Below the pieces are notes generated by a model that did no database searches, had not been told where the DNA came from, and saw nothing but the letters and a program-made list of their open reading frames with translations. A DNA stretch of 54,939 bases from an uncultured Lentisphaeraceae bacterium. Its GTDB lineage: Bacteria; Verrucomicrobiota; Kiritimatiellia; RFP12; DVOR01. The position numbers and the translations under genes were made by a program. The DNA lies in contig CASEMS010000005.1 of the NCBI GenBank assembly GCA_949288955.1, positions 1 through 54,939 on the forward strand. Reading direction: 5' to 3'. Of this stretch, positions 42,892 to 51,700 are shown piece after piece; position 1 is the first letter of the stretch; every line of letters starts with the position of its first letter.

Positions 42892-43000
42892 GGATCGGCC
42901 CCTAGTCCGAGGTGGATCGGCCCCTAGTCCGAGGTGAATCGGCCCCTAGTCCGAGGTGGATCGGCCGCCGAGCCGAGGTGGATCGGCCGCCGAGCCTCCC
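42892..43000 (+). repeat. 22-base phased repeat array R8 (five units)
   Basis: GGATC (GAATC once) starts at 42892, 42914, 42936, 42958 and 42980, exactly 22 apart. The first three carry CCTAGTCC in place of GCCGAGCC. It lies between the divergent gmd and pyrC promoters. Confidence 0.93.
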
Positions 43001-43039
43001 AACCTGCCTCGCGGATCGGGCGCGCGGAGGGCGAGGCTG

Positions 43040-43048
43040 TGCTATAAT
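43040..43048 (+). promoter_or_regulatory. Extended -10 promoter of pyrC (leaderless)
   Basis: TGC TATAAT, then GCGGTT, then ATG 43055. Confidence 0.75.
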
Positions 43049-43054
43049 GCGGTT

Positions 43055-44347
43055 ATGAAATCCGAGAACGCCAAAGCCCTTTACATCCCCGATGCGCGCC
43101 TGCTGGACCCCGTGGGCGGGCGCGACGCGCGGGGCGCGCTGTTCGTGGACGCCGCCGGCAGGATCGCGCCCGTCCCCGCGAAGCTGCCGCCCGCCTCCAA
43201 GCTGACCGTGATCGACCGTCCGGGATTGGTGGTGACCCCCGGCCTCTGCGACGTCCACGTCCATTTCCGCGACCCGGGGGCGACCGACACCGAGGATCTG
43301 GTCTCCGGCTGCGCGGCGGCCGCCAACGGCGGCTTCACCCGCGTGGTTACGATGCCCAACACCACCCCGCCCACCGACACGCCCGACCTGGTCCGCCGCG
43401 CCCGCAACGCCCCCGGCGCCGCCGCCGTCTTCCCCTGCGCCTGCGCCACCGTGGGCCGCGCGGGCAAGGCCTGCGCCCCCCTCGAAGCCCTCGAGGAGGC
43501 CGGGGCCGTCGCCTTCTCCGACGATGGCGCGATGGTCTCCGACCCGGAGGTCATGCGCGTGGTCATGCTCCGGGCCAAGAAGCTCGGCCGCCCCGTCATG
43601 GACCACGCCGTCCTGCCCAGCCTGCAACAGGGCGGCATCGTGCGCGACTGCCCGGCGGCGCGGACCTTCGGCCTGCCCCTCTTCCCGCCCGAGGCGGAGG
43701 TCGAGGCGGTGCGCGCGGACATCGCCCTCTGCCGCGCCACCGGCTGCGCCCTCCACCTCCAGCACCTCTCCTGCGCCGAGAGCGTGGCGTTGGTGCGCGC
43801 CGCCCGCGCCGAGGGCCTCCCCGTCACCGCCGAGGCCACGCCCCACCACCTCGCCCTCGCCGCCGAGGACATCCCGGGCAACGACGGCGACTGGCGCATG
43901 AACCCGCCGCTGGGCACACGCGCGGACGTCGAGGCGCTCCGCCAAGGCGTCCTCGACGGCACGCTCACCGTCTTCGCCACCGACCACGCCCCGCACGCCG
44001 CCGCCGCCAAGGCCAAGGGCTTCAAGGCCGCGCCCTTCGGCGTCATCGGCCTGGAGACCGCCGTGGGGGTGACGTGGGACGTGATGGTGCGCCAATGCGG
44101 GCTGGCGCCGCTGGCGTGGGCCGCCGCCTGGGTCGTGGCGCCCAACCGCCTCATCGGCCTGCCCCCGCCCACCCTCGACGTCGGCGCGCCCGCCGAACTC
44201 GCCATCCTCGCGCCGGACGACGAATGGACGGTCGACCCCGCCAAGCTCGCCAGCAAATCGCGCAACTCCCCGTGGCTGGGGCGGACGCTCCGCGGGCGGG
44301 CGGTGGCCACCTACCGCCGCGGGCGCCTCCGCGCGCCGACGCTGTGA
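43055..44347 (+). CDS. pyrC: Dihydroorotase
   Basis: 430 residues, type I (long) form. Reversible cyclisation of carbamoyl-aspartate in pyrimidine synthesis. Seen: CDVHVHFRDPG with metal-binding His pair, TMPNTTPPTD, HLQHLSCAESV, TAEATPHHLAL, MNPPLGTRADVEAL and FATDHAPHAAAAK with the catalytic Asp. The upstream frame extension to 42956 is repeat DNA. ATG 43055 is fixed by TATAAT 6 bases before. A hairpin follows the stop. Confidence 0.93.
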   Translation: MKSENAKALYIPDARLLDPVGGRDARGALFVDAAGRIAPVPAKLPPASKLTVIDRPGLVVTPGLCDVHVHFRDPGATDTEDLVSGCAAAANGGFTRVVTMPNTTPPTDTPDLVRRARNAPGAAAVFPCACATVGRAGKACAPLEALEEAGAVAFSDDGAMVSDPEVMRVVMLRAKKLGRPVMDHAVLPSLQQGGIVRDCPAARTFGLPLFPPEAEVEAVRADIALCRATGCALHLQHLSCAESVALVRAARAEGLPVTAEATPHHLALAAEDIPGNDGDWRMNPPLGTRADVEALRQGVLDGTLTVFATDHAPHAAAAKAKGFKAAPFGVIGLETAVGVTWDVMVRQCGLAPLAWAAAWVVAPNRLIGLPPPTLDVGAPAELAILAPDDEWTVDPAKLASKSRNSPWLGRTLRGRAVATYRRGRLRAPTL

Positions 44348-44384
44348 GCCCCCTGCGCAGCGCCGTGCGCAGGGCGGGGCTTTC
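44347..44384 (+). terminator. Probable terminator after pyrC
   Basis: AGCCCC and CTGCGCA pair with TGCGCAG and GGGGCT, followed by only TTTC, so weak. Confidence 0.5.
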
Positions 44385-44463
44385 GCCGCGCACGCGCGCC
44401 ACGGCGCTGCGCATTGTGCTATCGTGGTGGCGAACGTTGAGACCCCCTTTCGGAGCAATGGAC

Positions 44464-47025
44464 ATGAACGAACGACTCTTGCCCGCCTTGGCGGCGCTGT
44501 GCGTGCTCGGCGGCCCGGCCCTCGGCGCGGGCTTCCCCAAGCCCAATCCCTTCCCCTATCCCTTCGCGGAGCGGAACGACATCTATAAGGAAGGGTGGAT
44601 CGACCTGAACAAGAACGGCGAGAAGGACACCTACGAGGATCCCTCCGCCGCGATCGACGACCGCATCGACGACCTCTTGGGGCAGATGACGCGCGAGGAG
44701 AAGGCCATGCAGCTCCTCACGCTCTATGCCTACCCCAGCGCCTGCAAGGACAAGCACCCCACCGAGAAATGGCTAGGGCGCGCGTGGAAGGACGGCATCG
44801 CCAACGTCGACCAAGCCGGCGACGCCTTCGCCAACGGCCGCAGCGACATCAACCGCACGCCGGAGATGAACGCGCGCTACATCAACAACCTGCAACGCTT
44901 CTTCGTGGAGCAGACGCGCCTGGGCATCCCCGCGGACATGACCAACGAGGGCATCCGCGGCGCCTGCGTCCGGCACGGCACCAGCTTCCCCAGCCCCCAT
45001 TCGCAGGGCATGACCTGGGACCCGGCCCTGGCCTACGAGATCGGCCGCGTGATGGGCACCGAGGCCAAGGCCGTCGGCTACACCAACGTCTACGGCCCAA
45101 TCCTCGACGTGGCGCGCGACCAACGGTGGGGCCGCTGGGAGGGGACCATCGCCGAAGACCCCTTCCTCGTCGCCGAGCTGGGCAAGCGCATCACCCAAGG
45201 CATCCAGGACGCCGGCGTGGCCTCCAGCCCCAAGCACTTCGTGGGCTACGGCGAGAACAAGGGCGCGCGCGGCTGGGACTCGCGCACCGACCCGCACATC
45301 ACGGCGCAGACCTTCGAGGCCATCCACCTCTATCCCTTCCGCCGCGTCTTCTCCGAGGTCGGCCCGCTGGGCGTGATGTGCGCCTACAACGACGTCAACG
45401 GCGTGCCCGTCGGCTCCAGCGCGGAGCTGCTCAAGCGCCGCCTGCGCGACGAGTTCGGCTTCAAGGGCTACGTCGTCTCCGACAGCGGCACCATCGAGCG
45501 CCTCGCCGGCTCCATGCGCATCGCCAAGGACAACAAAGAGGCCCACGCCATCCGCATCCGGGCCGGCCTCAACGTCTGGACGAACTTCGACCAGCCCGAC
45601 CGCCACGCCAAGTGGATCGTCCAATCGATGGAGGACGGCACCTTGGACGAGGCGGACGTGGACGCGGCGGTGCGCGACGTCCTGCGCGTCAAGTTCCTGC
45701 TCGGGCTCTTCGACAATCCCTACGTGGCCAGCCCCGCCGCCGCCGACCGCGTGGTCGGCAACGAGGCCTTCCGGAAGATCGCCTTGCAGGCCTCCCGCGA
45801 ATCGTTGGTGCTGCTGAAGAACGAGGGCGGCCTCCTCCCCCTCGACGCCAAGCGGCTCAAGCGCGTCGCCGTCATCGGCCCCAACGCCGACAACACCGGC
45901 TGGATGCCCATCCACTACGGCCCACGCGACTTCCCGCAGGTGAAGGTGCTCGAAGGCATCCGCAAGCAGTTGGAGGGCTCCGGCGTGGAGGTCGTCTACG
46001 CCAAGGGCTGCGACACCGTCAACCCTGGCTGGCCCGACACCGAGCTCATCCCCGAGCCCCTCAGCGACAAGGAGCGCGCCGACATCGACGAGGCCGTCAA
46101 GGCCGCCCGGTCCAGCGACGTGGCCATCGTCGTCCTCGGCGACACCGGCCGCACCTCCGGCGAGAGCCGCACCCGCAACAGCCTCAACCTCCCCGGCCGC
46201 CAGGACGACCTGCTCCGCGCCGTCCACGCCACCGGCAAGCCCGTCGTCCTCGTGCTCCTGCACGGCCGGCCCCCGGCGGTGAACTTCGCGGCGAAGCACG
46301 TGCCCGCCATCCTCTCGGCCGGCTTCCCCGGCGGCTACGGCGGCACGGCCATCGCCGAGGCCCTCTTCGGCGCCTACAACCCCGGCGGCAAGACCAACGG
46401 CACCTGGCTGCGCAGCGCCGGGCAGATCCCCTACAACTTCCCCGCCAAGCCCCGCTCCAACGAGGAACCCAGCGTCAAAGGTCGCACCCACTACGACGGC
46501 CCCCTCTGGCCCTTCGGCCACGGCCTCAGCTACACCACCTTCGCCCTCGGCAAGCCCACCGCCGAGCCCATCACCGAGCGGCGCGAACGCCCCGCCGAGG
46601 GGTTCTGGGCCAGCCTCTGGGGCGAGACCGAGACCTACGAGGCGCCCGTCGGCTGGCGCGTCCGCGTCCCCGTCACCAACACCGGCAAGGTCGCCGGCGA
46701 CGAGGTGGTGCAGCTCTACGTCTCCTACGCGCAGACCCCGCGCGTCAGCTGGTTCGACCAGATGCTCCGTGGCTTCCGCCGCATCCACCTCCAGCCCGGC
46801 GAGACCCGCGAGGTCGTCTTCGACGTGGGCGAGGACGCCCTGAGGATCGCCCTCGACGACCAGTCCTGGGTGCTCCCCGACACGCCCTTCGAGCTGCGCC
46901 TCGGCGTCTCCTCCCAGCGCATCCTCCACCGCATCCTCATCCAGGACGGCAAGGTCGCCAAGATCGCCGCGGTCGACCCCAAGGCCAAACCGCGTGAGAA
47001 CCTCAACCCCCTCCGCGCCGACTGA
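44464..47025 (+). CDS. GH3 glycoside hydrolase (beta-glucosidase/xylosidase type), secreted
   Basis: 853 residues. Signal peptide (MNERLLPALAALCVLGGPAL), GH3 N-terminal barrel (about 70-390) with the nucleophile in GYVVSDSGTIERL near residue 338, GH3 C-terminal alpha/beta domain (about 420-650), and a fibronectin-III-like domain (VRVPVTNTGKVAGDEVVQLY near 735) with GFRRIHLQPGETREV. An EF-hand-like DLNKNGEKDTYED precedes the barrel. Exo-acting on beta-glucosides or xylosides; exact sugar not decidable. ATG 44464 is preferred, since GGAG is 8 bases upstream; ATG 44458 is too close. Confidence 0.9.
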   Translation: MNERLLPALAALCVLGGPALGAGFPKPNPFPYPFAERNDIYKEGWIDLNKNGEKDTYEDPSAAIDDRIDDLLGQMTREEKAMQLLTLYAYPSACKDKHPTEKWLGRAWKDGIANVDQAGDAFANGRSDINRTPEMNARYINNLQRFFVEQTRLGIPADMTNEGIRGACVRHGTSFPSPHSQGMTWDPALAYEIGRVMGTEAKAVGYTNVYGPILDVARDQRWGRWEGTIAEDPFLVAELGKRITQGIQDAGVASSPKHFVGYGENKGARGWDSRTDPHITAQTFEAIHLYPFRRVFSEVGPLGVMCAYNDVNGVPVGSSAELLKRRLRDEFGFKGYVVSDSGTIERLAGSMRIAKDNKEAHAIRIRAGLNVWTNFDQPDRHAKWIVQSMEDGTLDEADVDAAVRDVLRVKFLLGLFDNPYVASPAAADRVVGNEAFRKIALQASRESLVLLKNEGGLLPLDAKRLKRVAVIGPNADNTGWMPIHYGPRDFPQVKVLEGIRKQLEGSGVEVVYAKGCDTVNPGWPDTELIPEPLSDKERADIDEAVKAARSSDVAIVVLGDTGRTSGESRTRNSLNLPGRQDDLLRAVHATGKPVVLVLLHGRPPAVNFAAKHVPAILSAGFPGGYGGTAIAEALFGAYNPGGKTNGTWLRSAGQIPYNFPAKPRSNEEPSVKGRTHYDGPLWPFGHGLSYTTFALGKPTAEPITERRERPAEGFWASLWGETETYEAPVGWRVRVPVTNTGKVAGDEVVQLYVSYAQTPRVSWFDQMLRGFRRIHLQPGETREVVFDVGEDALRIALDDQSWVLPDTPFELRLGVSSQRILHRILIQDGKVAKIAAVDPKAKPRENLNPLRAD

Positions 47026-47026
47026 C

Positions 47027-47590
47027 ATGGACACCGACGCCTACGAAAAGATGATCGGCGGCCAGTGGTACCACCCCGCCGCCCTCGCCCCCGAACGCAC
47101 CCGCGCACAGATCATCTGCGCCGACTACAACGCCCTCCGCCCCAACGACGAGAAGCGCCGCGCACGCCTCCTGCGCGACCTTTTCGGCAGCGTGGCCGAG
47201 GACGCCTGGGTGGAGCAGCCCTTCCATTGCGACTACGGCCGCAACATCACCCTCGGCCCCCGCACCTTCCTCAACTACGGCTGCGTGATGCTCGACTGCG
47301 CGCCCATCACCCTCGGCGAGCACGTGCTCGTGGGGCCGGGCTGCCACTTCTACACCGCCATCCACCCGCTCGACCCCGTCGAGCGGCTCACCGACAACGA
47401 GCGCGCCGAACCCATCGTCATCGAGGACAACGTCTGGCTCGGCGGCAACGTTACCGTCCTCCCCGGCGTCACCATCGGCGCGAACACCGTCGTCGGCGCC
47501 GGCAGCGTTGTCACCAAAAGCCTCCCGCCCAACGTCGTCGCCGCCGGCAACCCCGCCCGCGTCCTCCGCGCCATCGGCCCCGGGGCGTGA
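47027..47590 (+). CDS. Maltose/galactoside O-acetyltransferase-like protein
   Basis: 187 residues. Left-handed beta-helix acetyltransferase: N-terminal MAC segment (EKMIGGQWYHPAALAPERTR), hexapeptide coils with NITLGPRTFLNYGCVMLD, the catalytic His in YTAIHPLDP, and VWLGGNVTVLPGVTIG through to VVAAGNPARVLR. Acetyl-CoA donor; acceptor likely a sugar released by the neighbouring glycosidase. One base after the GH3 stop. Confidence 0.9.
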   Translation: MDTDAYEKMIGGQWYHPAALAPERTRAQIICADYNALRPNDEKRRARLLRDLFGSVAEDAWVEQPFHCDYGRNITLGPRTFLNYGCVMLDCAPITLGEHVLVGPGCHFYTAIHPLDPVERLTDNERAEPIVIEDNVWLGGNVTVLPGVTIGANTVVGAGSVVTKSLPPNVVAAGNPARVLRAIGPGA

Positions 47591-47628
47591 CCGCCCCCAC
47601 CCCGCCGCGCTTGCGTTCGCGGGCCGGG

Positions 47629-47640
47629 TGCGGTATACTC
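47629..47640 (+). promoter_or_regulatory. Probable -10 region of the nucleotidyltransferase gene
   Basis: TATACT at about 47634-47639, leaving a leader of about 30 bases that contains AAGGA 8 bases before the ATG. Confidence 0.45.
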
Positions 47641-47676
47641 CCGGTGTTGATTGACTCCCAAGCAAGGAACAACCCA

Positions 47677-48597
47677 ATGAGCAAAAAACCCACTCTCCTG
47701 ATTCTCGCGGCCGGCATGGGCAGCCGTTACGGCGGCCTCAAGCAGATCGACCCCGTGGGCCCCAGCGGCGAGGCCATCATGGACTATTCGATCTATGACG
47801 CCATCCGCGCCGGCTTCGACAAGGTGGTCTTCATCATCCGCCGAGACTTCGAGGAGGCCTTCCGCAAGCAGATCGTCTCCAAGTATGAGGGCAAGATCAA
47901 GATCGAGCTGGCCTTCCAAGACCCGCTCGACCTGCCCGAGGGCTGCGCCTTCCCCGAAGGCCGCGAGAAGCCTTGGGGCACCGCCCACGCCATCCGCTCG
48001 GCCCGCTCGGTCATCGACGCGCCCTTCGCCGCCATCAACGCCGACGACTTCTACGGCGCGGACGCCTTCCGCCGCCTGGCGCAATTCCTCGGCTCCGTGG
48101 ATGCCTCGGCCACCCCCAAGCAGTTCGCCATGGTCGGCTACCGCCTGGATCAGACCCTCTCCGACAACGGCTCCGTGGCCCGCGGCATCTGCGAGGTCTC
48201 CCCCGAAGGCAAGCTCCTGGGCGTCACCGAGATGACCAAGATCGCCCGCAAGCCCGATGGCGCCATCCAGAACGAGGATGACCCCGCCAACCCCGTCCCC
48301 CTCAAGGGCGACTGCCGCGTTTCCCTCAACCTCTGGGGCTTCACCCCCGCCCTCTTCGACGGCATGGAGGAGCGCTTCGCCACCTGGTTCCACGAGCACG
48401 AAGGCCAGCTGAAGGCCGAGTGGTACATCCCCTTCTACGTGGACGAGCTGGTCAAGGCCGGCAAGGCCACCGTGGAGGTGCTCCCCACCGACAGCACCTG
48501 GTTCGGCGTCACCTACCGCGAGGACAAGCCCATCGTGGTCGAGGCCATCCGCAAGATGGTCGAGGCCGGCGAGTATCCCGCCAAACTCTGGCCGTGA
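47677..48597 (+). CDS. NDP-sugar nucleotidyltransferase-family protein
   Basis: 306 residues. N-terminal LLILAAGMGSRYGGLKQIDP is the nucleotide-binding loop of sugar-phosphate nucleotidylyltransferases, but with GLKQ where RmlA/GalU have P-K; KVVFIIRRDFEEAF, PWGTAHAIRSAR and INADDFYGADAF (metal-binding Asp) follow. The C-terminal part ends TWFGVTYREDKPIVVEAIRK. Members of this group are uncharacterised or act on unusual sugars. AAGGA sets the start. Confidence 0.85.
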   Translation: MSKKPTLLILAAGMGSRYGGLKQIDPVGPSGEAIMDYSIYDAIRAGFDKVVFIIRRDFEEAFRKQIVSKYEGKIKIELAFQDPLDLPEGCAFPEGREKPWGTAHAIRSARSVIDAPFAAINADDFYGADAFRRLAQFLGSVDASATPKQFAMVGYRLDQTLSDNGSVARGICEVSPEGKLLGVTEMTKIARKPDGAIQNEDDPANPVPLKGDCRVSLNLWGFTPALFDGMEERFATWFHEHEGQLKAEWYIPFYVDELVKAGKATVEVLPTDSTWFGVTYREDKPIVVEAIRKMVEAGEYPAKLWP

Positions 48598-48621
48598 TAC
48601 TGCCACGCAAACCGATCGATC

Positions 48622-48671
48622 GCGGGGACGGATGGGCGCATCGCGCACCGGCGTCCCCGCCCTTCTTTTCG
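48622..48671 (+). terminator. Terminator after the nucleotidyltransferase
   Basis: GCGGGGACG 48622-48630 pairs with CGTCCCCGC 48652-48660; inner GATG/CATC; then CCTTCTTTTC. Confidence 0.75.
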
Positions 48672-48702
48672 GAGACCCGCGCCCCAAGGATGGGAGAGCC
48701 CG

Positions 48703-51700
48703 ATGGATGATGGGAAGGTTGCGCTCCACGCGCTGATGACGCGTCTGCTCGACTTCGGCGCGCGGAACGCCCTCGTGAACTTCCGCGGCGCGAAATCCTC
48801 CGCGGCGGAGGTCGTCGCGCCGGACGCGGCGGCGCTCTTCGAGGCGATCGATGCCAGCGACGGCGCCATCCGCTTCGAGGCGGCGACCGGGGACGCGACC
48901 CCCTCCCGAAAGACCAAGGGCTCGCAAGACGAGGCCACGCGGCGGGCGGACCTCATCCAGCGCCACGGCACCCACCTGGGCAAGCACCGCCTCCTCTTCT
49001 ATGTGCCGGACGGCGACGCCAAGGAGTCCCTGCGGAAGATCGCCAAGCGCGCCCGCGAATCCCTGGAGGAGACGGGGGTGAACCTCGCCCATCTGGCCTT
49101 CGGTCTCATCCACTGGAAGGACGAGAAGGGCACGGCCGCACGGGCGCCGCTCCTCCTGTTGCCGGTGGAGGTGCGCCGCTCGGGCGACACCTTCACCGTG
49201 GCGCCCACCGACGACGACTTCGTGCTCAACCCGACCTTCGCCCACAAGGCACGCGCGGAGAAGGGCTGCGCCCTGCCGGAACACATCGAGGACGAGCCGC
49301 TGGGGGACTACCTGGGGCGCGTGCGGGAGGTGGTGGGGCCGCTGGGCTGGGAGGTGGAGGCCGCCTGCTTCCTCGGCATCTTCTCCTTCCTGAAGATCAA
49401 CATCTACCATGACCTGGCGGCGCACGAGGCGACCGTCCTCGCCAACCCGAACGTCCGCCGGATCCTGCGCCTCCCCGTGGAGGCGCCCCCGCCCGTGACG
49501 GAGACGGCCGACTGGCGGTTGGAAAACCCGCTGAACGCCCTACGCTCCGTGGTGGACGCGGACTCCAGCCAGATCGAGGCCATCGAGATGGCCAAGGCGG
49601 GGCGGAGCTTCGTCCTGCAAGGCCCGCCGGGCACCGGCAAGAGCCAGACCATCACCAACATCATCGCGGAATGCCTAGGGGACGGCAAGCGCGTCCTCTT
49701 CGTCTCCGAGAAGCAGGCGGCGCTCAACGTCGTCCACGGCAAACTCTCCCAGGCCGGTCTGGCGGATTTCTGCCTGGCGCTCCACAGCCACAAGGCCAAC
49801 AAGAAGGCCGTCATCGACGAACTCTGCGCCGCGCTCCGCGCGGCCAAGACCCAGGTCGCCCAGAGCGCGCAGCCCGTCCTGCGCGACCTCGCCGAATCCC
49901 AGCGGACGCTGGATGGCTACGCGGAGGCGCTGACCCGCCCACGCCTGGGGAAACGCAGCCTCTACGCCCTGCTCGACGCCTACGCCCGCGTGCGCGACCT
50001 CCCGGACATCCCCTGGCCGAACGCGGCCATCAGCCAGCGCGACGGCGCCTTCCTGGACGAGGCCGAGACCCTGCTTCAGGCCTACGCCGGTTTCACGCCA
50101 ACCCTCGGCGCCGACTATCGGGCCTATCCGTGGTGGGGCTTCCGCGGCGACGACACCGACCTCGACGCCCGCCAAGCGTTGGGCGAGGCCCTCGGGCGTC
50201 TGCGCGAGGCCTTCCGTGCCCTCGCCGACATCGGCCAAACACTGCGCGAACGCTACGCGCTCGCCGCGCCGACCGCCAAGGACGCCCCCCTCTGGCGCGA
50301 CCTCCTCGCCGCCCTCGCGCAAGCGACCGGCCTTCCCCCCACCCTGTTGGCGGCGGAAGACCTCCCCGCGGCCCTCCGGCACGCCTGCCGCGCGCGCGAC
50401 GCCGCCGCCACGCTCCGCGCCACCCAGGCGGCCTGCCAAAAGGAAGGCCTGCGCTTCCCGGAGGAGCCCTCCGAGCGACTCGCCATCCGCTTCGGCCGCG
50501 CACGCCTGGAATCCGCCTACGCCAACCCCGTCAAACGCCTCTTCGCGCGCCTCTTCGACGCCTACTACAAAGGGATGCTCCGCCGCCTCTCCGCGTGCAC
50601 GCCCGACCAACACCCCGTGAGCCACGCCGAGGCCCTGCGGATCGCCCGCCTCTGCGACACCCTCGACGCGGCCTCCGAAACCTTCCACGACGCGCGGAAG
50701 GCTCTCGCTGCCTGCCTCCTCACGGAGCCGCCCGGGCCGGAGGCGGACTGGGCGCGGCTGTGCGCGGAGTGGGAACCGCTCGGGCGGGCCGCCGAGGCCG
50801 GGCTGGACCTGAGGCCGCTCGCGGCCCTCACGGATCTCGCCGCGGAGCGGGAGACCTTCGCCGCGCTCGCCGAACGGCTGGGCGACTGCGCGGGGCGGTT
50901 GGCCGAGCCCTTGGCGCAGATCGCCCCCGCTTTCGACGCCGCGTGCTTCGACTTCGCCACCGCCGACGCCTCCGACGCCGCGGCCAAGTGCGAGGGCTGC
51001 CTCCGCGAGCTAGAGGCGCTCTACCGCTGGAAGACCTTCCGCGACACCACCCTCGCCCAACTCCGCGCGGCCGACCTCCTCCCCTTCCTCGACGCGGCGC
51101 TCGACCGCGGCCTCGCCCCCGACCTCCTGCCGACGACCTTCCGCCGCCACTTCCTCCACCGCTGGATCGACCACCTCCTGAATACCGACGCCACCCTCCT
51201 CGGCGCCGTCCGTGAGGCCCTGACCCGCGCGCGCGAGTGCTTTTGCCGCGCGGACGAGGCGCACCTCCTCATCAACCGGGCCACCCTCCAAGCCACCCTC
51301 TCCCAGTGCCGCCCCAACTGCGACCACGCCATCGCCGGCAGCCCCATCGCCACCCTTCTGCGCGAAGGCGCCAAGAGCCGCCGCCGGATGAGCGTCCGCG
51401 CCCTCCTGCGGGAGACCGGCGCCCTGGTGCAGACGCTCAAGCCCTGCTTCCTCATGTCCCCCCTCAGCATCAGCACCTACCTCGAGGAAGACGCCGTCCG
51501 CTTCGACACCGTCATCTTCGACGAGGCCTCCCAGATCTTCCCCGAGGACGCCATCGGCGCAATCTGCCGCGCCGACCAGCTCATCGTCGTGGGCGACAAC
51601 CGCCAAATGCCGCCTACCAGCTTCTTCAAGTCCTTCGTCGAGGCCGAGGAGGGGGAGGCCTCCGACGCGGGCGACTTCGAGTCCGTCCTCGACCTCTGCG

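Noticed and set aside
42892..43000. CRISPR array
   Set aside because: Units are 22 bases end to end with no spacer sequences, and no cas gene is present.
44074..44463. Extending the GH3 gene upstream into pyrC
   Set aside because: It would overlap the conserved pyrC 3' end; the signal peptide and ribosome site support ATG 44464.
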